A DNA stretch of 64,000 nt from Porites lobata (Eukaryota; Cnidaria; Anthozoa; Scleractinia; Poritidae), in contig CALNXK010000154.1 of assembly GCA_942486035.1 (NCBI GenBank), positions 487,501 to 551,500 on the forward strand, given 5' to 3'. Made by a program: the position numbers and the translations under genes. Positions 11,977 through 25,800 of this stretch are shown one piece after another. The first letter of the stretch is position 1. The number at the start of each line of letters is the position of its first letter. The notes beneath the pieces are model-generated. The model worked only from the letters and a program-made list of their open reading frames with translations, had not been told where the DNA came from and did not search any database.

Positions 11977-13241
11977 GTCAAACAAAAAGACGACGCCCCC
12001 AAGACCCAACCGCTTCAAGCCTAACCCTGCTGCTGGTAAGGTATATGTTAAGGTGAAATATTTATTTGGTTTAAATTTTATTTTACTTTGTTTGTAGGTG
12101 ATGGTAACGCTGATAATAAGCTTAAAAACAATTAAGTAAAATAATTTAAACCAAGGGTATATAAAAACTGCATTACCCGAAGCGCTGGTGGGATCCGAGA
12201 AGCCATGCCTGGAATGTGGCTAAAAACCAGTGGGAAGATTAGCCAAACAATCTAAAAATATTCCTTGAGTAGCGGTTTACCATCACAAATTTCTTCAAGT
12301 TTTGAAGTGACCGTAACTGTACTGATGAGGTGACAGAAGGCAAACGCTCTACCGTAATGCCAAAAACATTTTGGTGTGCACAGAAAGTAATATTTTCCCC
12401 AGGGGTAACCCCGCCAAAACCAAAAACAACTCTAAGATCTTACCGGATTTAATGGAAGGAAGGAGTGCTTCATTGCAGGTAGGAAGTGGAAGAAGAAGGG
12501 GTGATGCTCAGCTCGATATACCAAGTCAACATATGCACTGTTGTGTCCTATTATTGTGTGAAGATTATTGTTTTATTGTGTAAAGGCTAGGGATCATTGT
12601 TATGTTCTTTGTGACGAAACTCGTCACAAACTTGTTCATACCAAAAAATGTCATTTTCCACATCCGTTTTCAGGCCTGGAGGTGGTCTCAAAACGCAAGT
12701 TACATCATGTTTCCCGTGACAAAATAATCAGGTGTTAATGTTTACATAATACAGAAACTTTGCATCATTGCAACGAAAAGATTTCTTAAAATACATTTTG
12801 AAGTCGCATATTACACTCTCTTTTACTTTTAAACTCCTCGGCTCGTAGAACTTTACCTTCCTTAAGGAACCACAAAATAGTTAGTCAAAGGTCGACAAAG
12901 GTTTAAGAGATACCGTAACCTTATTTTAATGATATTCCTTCATATCTGTTAGGTAAAGCGAAAAGTAAGCTTTCCCAGGAGAATTTGTATCTCGGCTTAC
13001 TGCAGGTAAAACCCACCTGTCTTTTTCTTTTTACTCATCGGCTTGTGTGTGGGAAAAGTGATTATCCTAGTGTGTGAAATTTTCAGGCAAGTCACAGCCA
13101 TGCGCGTGAAGCGTTATAGTGATCGCTTGGTTTTGATTTCCCTTTCATCCACTTTAGGTAGAGCGAGAATGAACCCGGGTCCGCAGACAATTGCAAAGGA
13201 TGCGTCACTTAAGCAAGTTGCTTACTATACGCGTGCTAGAG
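11977..13241 (+). CDS. Four candidate small exons between the HEPN and Ig-Death exons
   Basis: Four short AG...GT-bounded open stretches lie on the plus strand: 11977-12035 (or to 12040), 12403-12478, 12953-13005 and 13158-13241. Their translations are low-complexity, polar linker-like peptides such as TTPPRPNRFKPNPAA, GNPAKTKNNSKILPDL, GKAKSKLSQENLYLGLLQ and RARMNPGPQTIAKDASLK. The last is symmetrical (84 nt, phase 1 to 1) and joins in frame to the HEPN exon. The 64-nt form of the first joins in frame to the second. The others cannot all be chained in one frame, so they would need alternative use, or some are false. These are candidates only. Confidence 0.35.
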
Positions 13242-13287
13242 GTAAGATGTACACCTTATCATGATCGTATGGGATTTTTACATAATA

Positions 13288-13457
13288 GGCTGATTTAGCA
13301 ACAGAAAGGGAACGTCAGTTGACGAAAGCGCGCGCAAATCAAGCAACTGGCTTGATCAATCGCAGAGCGGCAAATTGAACACCGGAAGTAGCGTTTAGTC
13401 CTTTCCGCGCGCTTTCCCGTCGTCAACTGACGTTTCCGTTCTGTTGCTAAATCAGCC
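13288..13457. mobile_element. TA-flanked miniature inverted-repeat element
   Basis: GGCTGATTTAGCAACAGAA on the left and its complement TTCTGTTGCTAAATCAGCC on the right bound a 170-bp unit. The arms are nearly perfect over about 50 bp and continue inwards through AACGTCAGTTGACG and a GCGCGC tract. TA lies on both sides, as expected for a Tc1/mariner-type target duplication. It is located in the presumed intron before the Ig-Death exon. Confidence 0.7.
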
Positions 13458-14832
13458 TAATGTTAGCCTGAGAAAACAGCCGACATTTCGCAACGCCACC
13501 ACTAGTTTTCCCGCAAAATGACGTCTGAGAAACGAGCGCAGAAATTCCATACTGATGACGCGTCACTACCCAGGTTTCGGTAGTGCTCTGATTGGTCGTG
13601 CCGCAAGGGAAATTTGCTTCAGCTAATCATAAATGGTAATATGGGTGGGAGGAAAGGAAAATATCCTAGACAGTTACTTAACCATTCAAATACTTACACA
13701 GCAATGTTTCTGCTGTGCTTTAAGTTAAATATCCTTTTCAGTAAAAAAAAAAAAAAATTAAAATAACACTCAATGCATCCTCATTTCTTCGCAAAAATTA
13801 ACAGTTGCCTTTTAACAGGAGTTTGTTATCAAATTGTGACATTAAATCGCTAGAAATACCTTAAATTCACCTTCACGAATTTAAGAGACCGCGAAAGTGC
13901 ACTCGCCGATGCACAAATTGGCTATTTAAACGGCAGGAGAAAGGGGAGACCCCGCATCCATTTGAAAGATTGTTTTTGATTAGCTGGGAAAACAATAGGG
14001 ATTGCCACATAACAATGCCCCTATACCTGAAAACAATGGAAGTGCAAATTAAAGGTGAACAATGAAATGAGAGGTTTAGAATTGTGCAGGTCTACTGCGA
14101 GAAAGACACCAACTCACAGTCTATGTTTCCCAAAAAACACACTCAAATTCAAATATACTTCAACATTTTTCTGTACTAGTCCGGCAGGCCCCTAGCAGGT
14201 GGAGGGACATGAGGGAGGGGGTTGGGTGGCTCGCGCCACCAAGAAAGTTTGGAAGTTAAAAAACGTGTCAAAAATGTATAACTGAAACATATCACAGTGT
14301 ACATGGACGTATTCGTCCTCAAACTGTGGTCTAGCTGTGTTTGAGAGAAGCCTCAAAGTTTCACGTAATACATGTCCTATTGATCACAAAAGTGGATTTA
14401 AACAAACCTACACGATTGAGCATGCCAAGTGTAATTTAACCAATAAAAGTTTGACAACAGAACTTAAGGGTTAAACTAAACCAAAACAGAAATTCTCATT
14501 TAGGTAAAACTCAAAGTGAGCTATAATCCCAAGAATGGCTACTTCAAGAATCAACACTCAAATTTAACTAAAATTAAAGACGATAACACTCAAAACCCTT
14601 TCAAACACCAAAGTAGGGAAGTGTGGATTAACCTTGAACTACAAACCTTTTCATAACAACACTTTTGCACGAGAACTCGAGAACTCGAGAGAGTGAGAAC
14701 TCGAGCACAAACAAAAAATCAACCAAAAAAGGCACGACATGAATGATTAAAACAATGCACAAACTACTTAACAACACTCCTCCCCATGACACAAAAGGGT
14801 ACAAAAATAAAAATATATTTTTCATGTTATAG

Positions 14833-15409
14833 GGTCCATTATAAAGATCGCAGAGCAAATAACAAAGAAGGGTCAAAAGTTGAACTAGCATGCAAGATTG
14901 AGAGAGCAAGCAAGAGGTTCATGTATCAGTGGTATAAAGATAGTGTTGCCATGGATGGGAAGAACGAGACCGTTCTTGTTCTGGATCCAGTTGAGCTGCG
15001 GGATTTTGGGTCTTACGTGTGTCATGTGAGCGATAAGAATTCAAATGACGAAGGCGAAGATTCAAACACTGCAAGACTTGACGTCATCCCTCAGCCGGGT
15101 CGAAATGGAATGCGACCGAAACTTCTGACAGAGTTAGACTACGAAATGAGGGATGATTTGGCATCGCTATTGGAAATCAAGAATCCCAGGCTCAGGGGCT
15201 GGAGAGCAATTGGTTCTAAATACGGTCTCACACATTACAAGCTAAGGCTTATGGCTAAAAACGTCTTGGAATATTTGGCAACACGCGAACCAGAATTGAC
15301 GGTGTATGATTTTTGTAAAACACTTAAAGACAGCTTTAAGAGGCTGGATATTGTAGCGAAACTAGAGAATCACTTCTTAGTCGCGATCAGTGAAGAAGAT
15401 GGGAGGTGA
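14833..15409 (+). CDS. Immunoglobulin plus Death domain exon (probable 3' exon of the HEPN gene)
   Basis: Acceptor TGTTATAG precedes an open frame ending at TGA 15407-15409. The first half is an Ig fold: GSKVELACKI (first Cys), YQWYKD (core Trp) and LRDFGSYVCHV (DxGxYxC with second Cys). After a short linker comes a Death domain of about 85 residues: LLTELDYEMRDDLASLL, a GWRAIGSKYGLTHYKL core with the conserved Trp, a YLATREPELTVYDFCKTLKD helix pair and VAKLENHF. No signal peptide or membrane segment is visible, so this is a cytoplasmic Ig-Death pairing; the same two domain types occur, in the opposite order, in the paracaspase MALT1. It lies 3.5 kb downstream of the HEPN exon on the same strand with no gene start between them, so I infer one gene. 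The exon enters in phase 2, which no visible upstream exon supplies cleanly; another exon may be missed, or the Ig-Death exon may belong to a separate gene. Confidence 0.75.
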
Positions 15410-15584
15410 ATCTGGGCGTGCTCGAGGTTTTGGCTGGTTTCATTTATTGTTTGCAAGAGAATGGTCCAAAAAAAGCCTCAAGTTGTTTTGAGGAATTCAT
15501 GGTGTTAAATGCCCCCACCCCTAACTCGGTTAGGGCTGAAAGTAATAATAGTTATAGTGATGAAAAAAAAAAAAAACCGCACAT

Positions 15585-15682
15585 CGTGATGATGATGACG
15601 ATGATGATAACAATAATAATAACTACAACAACAACAACAACAATAATAATAATAATAATAATAACAATAATAATAACATAAA
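15585..15682. repeat. Compound microsatellite (GAT/AAC/AAT)n
   Basis: Runs of GATGATGATGACGATGATG pass into AACAATAATAAT, ACAACAACA and then AATAATAATAATAAT. This is a compound trinucleotide repeat in the 3' flank of the Ig-Death exon. Confidence 0.9.
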
Positions 15683-15719
15683 ATTCCTTTATCTACCCTC
15701 GTCAGTATCTATAGCACTA

Positions 15720-15870
15720 ATGCTAGTGGCCCCGTGCAAATGCCTGAAACAAATAATTCAAATCAAACTAAACAGAGTTAAGAATCCCAACTGGCCGAAG
15801 GCAAACCAGCTGGCTATTTACAAGCATGGACGAGGATTTAAACTCTAGAGTACCATGAACAAATCCAGGG
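15720..15870 (-). repeat. SINE fragment (copy 1)
   Basis: The segment GTTAAGAATCCCAACTGGCC through GCTGGCTATTTACAAGC and GAGGATTTAAAC matches the body shared with copies at 17139-17325 and 47936-48146. The tRNA-like head is not recognisable here. On the minus strand the conserved core reads GCCAGTTGGGATTCTTAAC. Confidence 0.65.
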
Positions 15871-16855
15871 ATAACGAAAGTTATGCCAATGTAATTCATG
15901 ACAATCATTATAATGAAACTGCTTGGTAGAACTGTAGTTTAAGTGAATACGTCTTGTGAACAAGGGCAATGCTCTCAATAATAATATGTAAACTTGATAT
16001 GTTTAGAGAAATAGAATCACCACTTCTGAGAAAATAGATAGTTTCAGTAAATCAGTAGCAAATGTTAAGAATTTTAAGAACGAGTGTTAGCTTAGGTAGC
16101 ATAGTCACAAGCAATTTTTCACACAAGTCAGTTGGAGGTTTGACGAAGACCTAGGTCACATTAATTTCTGCTAAAAGAGTTAAACTTCGCGTCTCCTTAT
16201 ATTCAACGTGTTCTTAGAGTCTTCTCTCGTCAGCTATGCCATGCTTAAGCATATTTTTGCGGATGCTGACGTTGAGAAAAATATTCTGAGAATGGTACCG
16301 GTTCTGCTGATGGAGTTTCACTGCTGTGTTGTGAACTGCCATTATGTGATTGCAAGGATCACATTACTTTAAGAGGACAAAAGTAATAAGCAGTTCTTTT
16401 TCAAGGAACTGTCTTATAATAATTAAAAAGTGAAACTACTTTCACAGTGTAGCTTGAAAACTATTCTTTTTTATTTAAAAATTTATGACAACTTTGATGG
16501 AACGTCTCAATAGCTGGGAGAAAGGAAGGAGGTTAATAATATTATTATTAAGGACTCAAACTAAACAGACACTGATGTTTCGCATTTGATCACATCCACT
16601 GCATGTACAGTTTGCGCAAAAGGAAACATAATTCAATGTAAGTACGCTCCTGTTTCTGCACACGCAATCAAACAGCAAAACTCGCATTCGGGCCCAAGAA
16701 CACCACAAACCTATTCTTCAATGTAATAAATTTTGTCTGTGTTGTACACTGTAGGTATAGAGAGGTAAGACATATTTTACACCCTGTACATAATTCTTCT
16801 TGCTATGTAAAATGTTTTTTTTTTTGGTCCATAAGGCCAAGAAATGACAAAAACA
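15870..16855. other. 3' flank of SEC13, nothing recognised
   Basis: AT-rich sequence with no coding exon or clear repeat. It probably contains the SEC13 3' UTR; an AATAAA on the minus strand near 16470 is a possible but distant polyadenylation signal. Confidence 0.35.
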
Positions 16856-19800
16856 TCATTGCGTTTCCTGCCCTTGCCCTCTGTATACATCACTAACACA
16901 AACCCATTGGCCTTCAAGTGACTCCTTCCATAAGCTCACCTGTACAAAAGCAAATGGAAAACAAGCTAGGAGAAGTTTCAATCTGCAGTGAAAGTGCAGG
17001 ACACTTTCATTCACTGAGGAATATTTCAGGGAACATGGCAAAGTGAACATGCCATTTCTTTAAGTTTTAAAGGCTTGTTTATAGTGGAAAGTGCACTTAG
17101 CTTATCCAGCTAGTTTATAGGCACTCCACTAAAAACAAATGATTCAAACACAATAAACCAGGATTAAAAACCCCAACTGGCAGGAGGCATCCAGTTGGCT
17201 ATTACCAAGTGTGACTGAGGATTTGAACAACTGAAAACAAATCCAGAAAGTGGTCAGAGCCGGACTCGAACCCTGGACTGCCGGATTGCAAGTCTGATGC
17301 GCTGACCACACGGCCATGCTGCCTTCTCTTCCCCTGCATCCCCTCAACAAAAGTTAAACTGTTTCTTTTTTGCCTAAAAGAAACCTGGACAGTTTTGGGT
17401 AAAGGTGACTATCAGTGAGAGGATATCTCGCGCCTGTTTCTTACATGACTTTCAAGAAAGGGTCGAAACAGATAAAGAGTGTCATTTAACATGGCATCTC
17501 AGCCAATTTAAGGCTGATTCTACGTTAAGTTTACCTTGTTATCTCCACCAGATACAGCTAAAATGTTCCCTGTTACAGACCAACTAACATGCCAAACAAC
17601 ATCACCAAACTTCTTTAAAACCTGAAAAGTAAACACAAACTTGTTATCAAACTTGGCCATTTACCAAAAAAGCTGCTATAATAAATTGCTAAGAAAAGTT
17701 TAGGGGGCCCCTTTCAGTCTCTCTATGCATGGTGAGATGAAAATTTAACACAATTGCTTGCCCATTCTGGTGTTAAAACTTACGGATAATTATACGCCTC
17801 TGGGAAACTGCCCACCTACCCTTCCCCTAAGCAAACATTTTTCCTAAGTGAGAAGTAAGTGTTCATGTTGGCTTAGGGGAGGGGTAGGTGGAAAGTTTCC
17901 CAGAAACTTATAATGACCTAAAGTTTCACTAGACCAGGCCAGTCATGCACTTAACTACCAACCCCCCTTTCACTAAAATTTACTTAATCGCAGCAAATGA
18001 TGCTTGCCCATAAGACAGCTCATAATTAAAACAGGCTCACCCAATGGGTTGCTCCACTAGCCCTTGGTGTTTTTGGTGATTGGACAACAATTTTCTCACA
18101 CCCAGTCATTGTCACCACTTTTATCACGTTATGACAGATTAATTTTACATGTATGTCAGTTACAGTTTAAAATCAAGGAAGGTCGAGCGTACCCTCTGAG
18201 ATCCCTTTTATGAATTTACTATTCAAAAGTTGAATCCATTGGTAGTTGTAGATTTAAGATTCATCTCTGTATTCTTGCATGCATAATGAGCAGTGAATTC
18301 ACAAACGAGGCAGTTATGAAATTTCTACCAGCTTAGTTTCCCTGAATTGATGTAAATGTCTTGAAGCAGTTTTATCCATTCAAAGATGTTCAATCTGACC
18401 AAATACAGAAAATTTCTCATAAAATTTTCACTGCTCATTACACATGCAGGAACGCCGATTTGAATTTGACAGTAGTTACGGGAATGACTAACAGACTCAT
18501 TTTTCAAATAATAAATTTATCAATAGAATCTTGGTGGGTACGCTTGACCTGTCTTGACTGTAACCTCCCAAAAGGGACCACATAAAATGTGAACAGTTAC
18601 TGTAATGGGCCCTTAAGGGAGGCAGGTGTTTACGAGAGTCGAACTGCAGAAGGTCTTTCAAGAGGAGAAGTCTAGACACATCTCCGTTTTTGAGAGAATG
18701 TATTGAAGGCAAGAACATATGTGAATCCATGTTGTTTCTTAAAGTTCTTCTCATATTCTGAGTAGTGTAGTACATACAGTGAACACAAAGAGAAGACCAT
18801 AGTATCAGGTGATTGCTTAACCCTTTTAACTCCCAATAGTGACCAAAATCAATTTTCTCCTAACCAGATCCATAAATTGTCAAGAGCAAAGTCTACGAGA
18901 ATTAATAAAATCATCTCAAAGAGAAAAATCTTTGAACTTTCATCAAATGCTCTCAACTAATTCTTTAAGGACATGTATGGAGATCAGTTTGGAGAATTTG
19001 TATGTGGACATTGGGGCTTAAAGGGTTAAAAGAGGTTAAAAACAATAGAAGATTCTAAAACCATCACTCTAAAAAGTGGTCGTGACTGCTTATGAGAGGC
19101 TGTCATTTATGACAAGTGGTCACACACAAAGGATTGATTGTATTGTAAATACAGTACCAGCAGCAGCACTTACAATAAATTGTGTTGTAACTACATTGTA
19201 CTAATTTCTTTATCGGAAACAACTCTTTGATCTTAAGACTTGAGTCCCAGTAGATGTTTTTAGAGACTTTGTATTTACCTTAGAAGACCAACCACCACCT
19301 GTAACCTCATTTTTTGTCCAGATAACTACACGGCAATCCTGTCAAAAAAACCAAACAAAATGCTGTCAAGTTCTCAAAGTAACTTTCACTGGAAGCTCCC
19401 CAAACCAAGACTCTCCTAAGTGGACAGCTCTAACAACAGCTACCTTCACAAAACCCCATTTTTCTTAACTTCCATACAAAATGTGTTTTTACATTCCTGT
19501 AAGTGCCAGCTCCACTTACAAATCAAAGAAAGTCATGTCGTAGCCCGGGCTAGTGGATTTTGCTATCGGGCTAGTGATTTTTGTTCTTAACTTGCCCGAT
19601 GGGCAAGTGCTGTTTTCTAGGGAAACTCAAATTACAGAAGGATTGTAATCAATTCTGCTAATGAAAAAGGGTTTTGGGGCTAGTTGAAATAACTTGTTGG
19701 CTAGTACATGCTAGCTACAGCTTGCCTGAAAAGCAGGCTGTAAAGCTGACTTTCTTTGCACCCTGCGAACACCTTTTTCGTGTCCCGAGGGTGTCTGCTC

Positions 19801-22800
19801 ATGAGAGCTTCCACTCTATCAATTTTACAGTAAGGATTAACAGCTATTGGGGGATGCTATTCTGAATAAAACGTTTTTCAAACTTTAAAAAGAAAAATTT
19901 GAGAGAGGGGTTTAACAATTCCAATTTAAATTTTCCCCTAGGGAACAGTCAACAGTTGACTTGTGCCTTGTGGACATCATGCTGCTATTAACAAACTGAT
20001 AGCAGATCGCTGCAAAATCCTATGATAAAATAGGCTGAGATAAACTTCTGCCATTACGTAATAATTATTACAACTGGGGGTCCTGACTGTTTAGGAGAGA
20101 AGAGGAGAGAAATAACTGACTTCTGGTCTGTGTTTTCCAAAGTTTGCCTTTGAAGAAAGTAAAATAATGCAGTCCAAAGCTGCCCTACCAGAGAAAACTC
20201 CCATTTCTTCAGCACTTCACCAAAGCACTGAAAGTTACTTTACCTGGGAACATGATGCTATGGTGCTGACAGGTAACCCCACATTAGGAGCCCAGGCAAC
20301 ATCTCTGACCCAGTCACTATGAGCCTCAAGTTTCTCTTCTTCGACCCATTGACCATCCACCTCTCTAAATGAAAAACAAAATAAGTGTAATGAAGAAAAA
20401 AACAGATGAGGAAAAAAGAAGAGATAAAGAAGGTTCTGGGTACTAAATCAATAACAAAAGAATACTTGGAAAAATGACATATATTTCTGGGCAGTTGATG
20501 GCAATTGAAGTCTTAGGCCACAAAGGAAAATACATGGAATCACCAAACACAAAAAGTCATGACTACCAAACAAATTACGTATCCTCATTGGCATCATGAT
20601 CGTTATTGGTCAAAAGTACAACAGTGACACATGTACTGCTATTAATAGTAACCCCCTAAGATGGTGAAAAAATACACCTTGTTACATGTACTTACTTCCA
20701 AACTTTCACCAAGTTATCACAACCTCCTGTGACAAATCTTTTAACCACCACACTAGGCTTAGATCCAGGCTAAAATGAAGATAATCATAATAGGCGTCAT
20801 CAGTGACTCTTATCATCCCCAAAATAATTATGTTGCAGGTCAAATCTGTTCTAAGGTTAAGCCAGCATTCATCCTACTTTGTTTATTATTATTCACAGGA
20901 GATCAAGGAAATTTTGGTTTAACCTGAGAATGCATTTTGCCTGCAACATAAAAACCTTATACCACGACAAAGGCACTACACAAAATATTTTAGAGATAAG
21001 CATAGACCTCAGTTTTTTGTTACTCTCCTCCTTTCATTGTGGTTCTCATACGGTAAACTTCTGCTTTTAAGCCCCCTCCCCCGCTTTTAAGCCCCCCCCC
21101 CCGCCCAATTATAAGCCCATCTGCCTGTACACCAAAAAAGGCCCCCCAAATAGAGGCCTCCCTCTAGCTTGTATTGAAATGAATTTGATTTTTCACAATG
21201 TTTAGAGGCTTAAAAAGAGAGCATTGCCATGTAGCTTCTAGCAGTGCAATGGAACTTGTTTTGAAATACATTTTTTTAGTTCAGTTAAAAGCCCCCCCCC
21301 CCCCCTCCCACCTGTTTATAACCACTCTTAAATCCCAATACAAAGTTAAATAGGCCTAGGGCTTACAAGCGGAAGTATACAGTACTCCTTTTATCCTTTG
21401 TCAAATGTTATTCTTCACACAAAGCATGAACAAGCTCTTTACGCTTCTCTTTATTGTCCACAACAATCCTCCATTCCTCTAGAGCATTAGTTTTTTGGCA
21501 GGTACATGTATCATTAAATCTTTAGTTTGGATCGGCAAACAGCTCAAGATCCACAAAATTATAATACCGTAAATCCTCTATTATAGGGAGCTTATTTATT
21601 TCAAACACATTTGAGGGGGAGCCTAATAGAGACAGGGGGCTCTTTAGAGAGGGGGGAGGCTTATTTAACTTAGCAAAGACGATGGTATCGTCTCCCTATA
21701 AAGAAACGAAAAACGAGGTGGAAAATCTTAAGTACAAGACGTTGCAGGTTATGCCAATGTTATGCAGCCAAGGATCAAAAACAAATCTGAACTTCCACCT
21801 GGTAAGTAAGCCATCCTGGGTCAGTCCACACAAACGTTTACAGTCAAGATTGATTAATGCAGTCTATCTTTAATTTACAAGTGAAGAATAATAAGGAGGA
21901 GGGGAGGGGGGCTTAATCGGGTATAGTGTAGATTCTTTAAAAATGATGTGTAACTTTGAAGAGGAAAGTAAAAACATTGTTAATGGACAAAGCATTTAGT
22001 ACAACTTTAGGGGGCAACATTACCTCTAATAATGATCCTGGTGCAACAGACGGTGCCCAGCTGACTGCATTACAACCAATCTGAGAGAGAGAGAGTACTC
22101 AGGCAAGTCATAAAATGGTGTCAAGTCTTTTGTGGTCCAGCAGTTACTTCATACACCCCCCTAAATTCAGTCATTGTTTTTCTAACAGTCAGAATCATAT
22201 ATGTAGAATGACACTATTGCATGTTCAGCATCTTGGAGAAATTTATGGGTTTTTCCCCTCTGAGAGTGGAATTTTTTTTATGTATTTTTGGTGGGGGGGG
22301 GGGGGCTCTCATCTTTGTTAATGTTTACAGCCTTGGCAAGGAAAAAAACTTTGAATTTGAAACAAACCACTATAAATTCAGTTGTTGTCAGGAAAGGATG
22401 TTGTGTGGCCATTTAGATTGTTATACTTGAAGTTTCCTGTAACAAGACGTTTTTTGTGAAGTAAAACTACCACTAATAAAAGACACCACAACTAAAACAT
22501 AAAACAAGATAAGGGTAATGTGTTGAAGTCATTTGAAGACAGTAATGATGTACTTGAATATTACAGCATGCAAGGTCATAAGAGATCTTGCACGTGAACA
22601 GCATCAAGAATTATTCTTACTCAATGGCTTCACCTTGACAGTATGTACGGAAACACATCAAGGGCAAACTACACCATGAGTTCGTTAAACATGCGAGTGA
22701 TAAACCTGTTTATCAGGATTAAATACATGTGACAGAGGTTCAGCGCCAAACCCATGAACATATGCAAGCTGTAGCCAGGTGTGAGTCATTATGCGATTCT

Positions 22801-25800
22801 AGCCAGCTAGTGCATTAAACACGATAAGCATTCTGTTTTCCCAACCATCTGTCCCTGAGGGTATATCATGGTGGTCTAGGCAATAAAGACCCAAAGAACC
22901 CCAAAGAGAGTTGCTGTGTATTTAATCCTGATAAATCCCAAGGGATAAAAAATATCTACTAGGGTCTAACTTACTGTATGAGCATTATTTATTTTCTTCG
23001 TTTCCCATGTACCATCACCTGTTAAAGTCATAGTAAAGAATATGTGTGAGATGGTGGCAACCAAGAAAGAGGAGAAAATACAGCACAGTTTTACCAACAG
23101 GTGTTTGGGTTGTGCACTGTGCGTTATTTTGGTTTGAAAAGAAGTAAATTTAAATACATGTTAGCTTGGCTTACAAATAATTTTACATGGTTTTCAAGGT
23201 ATTTTTTAGTTTTTTATAGGAGTTATGTCACGCATGCATTTACCCAATTAAAGATATGCATGTAGACATAAGATTTTGTGACCATAATCCTCAACTAACA
23301 TTTATGCCATGAGGCATAGAACAGGAAACCTTTCCTCATCATCTTTTTGGCCTGAAGCTGGTCTTTCATAGCAGTGACTTTGTTACCTCCATGTCCTGCA
23401 TCCCTGACGCATAAAAATCTCCAAAGACAAAATAATTTGTGGTATGTGTCCCGTAGGATGCAAAGATCAATTGATTGATCTGAAGATGTTTTTGCTGTTT
23501 GTGTGATTTTTGTGGCTGTTCTTGTCGGCTCTTGTTTAACAAATCATGCATATTTCTTTTAGTCTTCATTGTGCTTGACAATAGAAGGAGTATATTTCTA
23601 TTTCAGTAAACTGTAGGTACAGAGTTTTGGAGTCTGTCTTCAGTGGTTACATAAAGACCCAGGGACTTGTTGCTTTTTGAACTGTCTGGGACTCAATGGT
23701 TCTGGACTAGCACTTGTGATTTTTCTCAAGATGAAGTCCCAGGACTCACCATTACTTTTTGTAGCAAAATCACTGTGAGAGACTTAACCCTTTGAGTCCC
23801 AATATCCACAAACAAATTCTCCAAACTGGTCTCCATACATTTCGTTGAAGAATGAGTTGAGAGAATTTGTTCAAAGATCAAGGCATTTTCTCTTTGGTAA
23901 TCATTTTGTTAATTCTCATAACCATATCTCTTGACAACGTACGGATATCGTCAGGAGAAAATTGATGTTGGTCACTATTGGGACTTAAAGGGTTAATAAT
24001 AATTATTTAATAATCCACCTTAATATGTGTGACAATTTTTCCAAAAAGTAAACATAAAGACACGTTTTGAGGAGAAACTGTACATGTATGTATATTGAAT
24101 AGTTACCTGAACTGGTGATTATTGAAATAGATCCATCTGATGAACCACAAGCTAACATCAGGCCATAGTCTGGAGATGCCCAGGATATTGCATTTACTAC
24201 AAAATGTCAGATTTAGAAAATACAGTCACTTACCGATTACCTGATGAATTGACTTAATAAAAATATTACATTGTCATTACAATTTGAACAGAAACCTCTT
24301 GTTACCTGAAGAATCATGATTACAAAATTCCTGAAGTTTTGACCATCCATTACTTGTTTCTTTCCAAATTATAACCTAAGAAATGAAACCATCACATGAA
24401 ATGCACAAATAATTATTTAATAAGGCTCAATTTATAGTTGTGACATTCCCAGGGGTAATATAATAATGTCATCTTTAGCTAAAAGGAAACACATTAAAGT
24501 AACATAAGGAAATAACTTAGGTCAGGTAGAGTATCTAAGACTCAGCAGCGAGACTATTAATACATTACCTGCTAGGTTAAAGCAAGAGCCTGACTATAAC
24601 AAGTTTGTTAGGTTAGCGAAGAAGCTCATGTTCTCCAAAGGAGAAAGCATATGACTGATTTTTATTATTATTATTTTGAACCACGCTGTCTTTTAATTGT
24701 ACATACTTTTTAATGAAACCCTTTATACTTATCCTTAATTTATTGTATATATCATTTTAAATTTAAAATCAGCTTGATTTTCTGTAATACTATACTGTAG
24801 TTAGGGCATTAGTTGGCGAAGAGCCACCTTGTGGAAGTACTACTACTAAAACCATTACTATTACTATTATTATTATTATTATGATTATCTAAGATTAAAC
24901 TTACTTTTCTGTCATATGAACAAGATGCCAGGAGATTACCAAACATAGGATGAGCCCAGCTAACCTGCCATACTGGACCTTCATGCCTGCAAACAAAATG
25001 TTCATGATAAATATTCAAAATATATAATTATCTTTCACGTTGTAGCATACCATTCAGAGAAAGGAAAAAAATAAAAATATAACTTCTACCACTTGTGATG
25101 TAGTCTATTTTAATGATAGGTCAAGGACAACTTTGTCAGCTAACCTGTACAGGGTGAAGAGATCTTTCAAACCATACCAGAAAGACCAGGATTTGGTCAA
25201 GTTGGCCAGAGAAAAAGGCAAAAAACCACGTAAAGTTGACCCAAAAATTCATGAAAATCTTGAACCTCAAACCACCAAGCTCTTTATAACCAGACAGAGA
25301 CCACAAAAACCACTCGAGTAGTTTCAAAACATGTTTTTCAGCAAAATTCCAGAGGGAGAATGGGTTGATGATCTTTCAGAAAAATTATCCAAACAAAGAA
25401 TAATATTGTAATAAAAATATCTTACATTTACACCTACCCTCTCAAACAGGCCACTTGATTTTGAGTCGTTCCATTAATTTCAAAAATTTTTACAGTTCTG
25501 TCAGATGAGCATGTAGCAAGCTTCTTGCCATAATAGTCCATCTGGGCATCATGCTAAGAAAGAAACTGTGTCAGCACATATATTCTCCTTACTGTTTGAT
25601 ATGTATTTTCTATGGTACTTAACAGAAGAATTTGTTTTACAATCAACAAGCTTTACTTGTTAGCACTTGTTTAAATTATTGTAGCAAATGCATAGGATTT
25701 TTGACCAGTCATGATGTATAATAATGAGGATATAGAAATGAAAAGATCAAACTTGAACCTTGCCCCCATGATCTGCCCCTGGGTCTCCGAGGATGTATGG

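Noticed and set aside
17251..17325. Possible tRNA gene (minus strand)
   Set aside because: A and B boxes are present, but the stem pairing is poor and it is fused to a SINE body, so it is a tRNA-derived SINE head.
25133..25327. Overlapping open frames on both strands in a SEC13 intron
   Set aside because: They lie within a copy of the TTAA-flanked element at 49886-50508 and are not conserved as frames between the copies.
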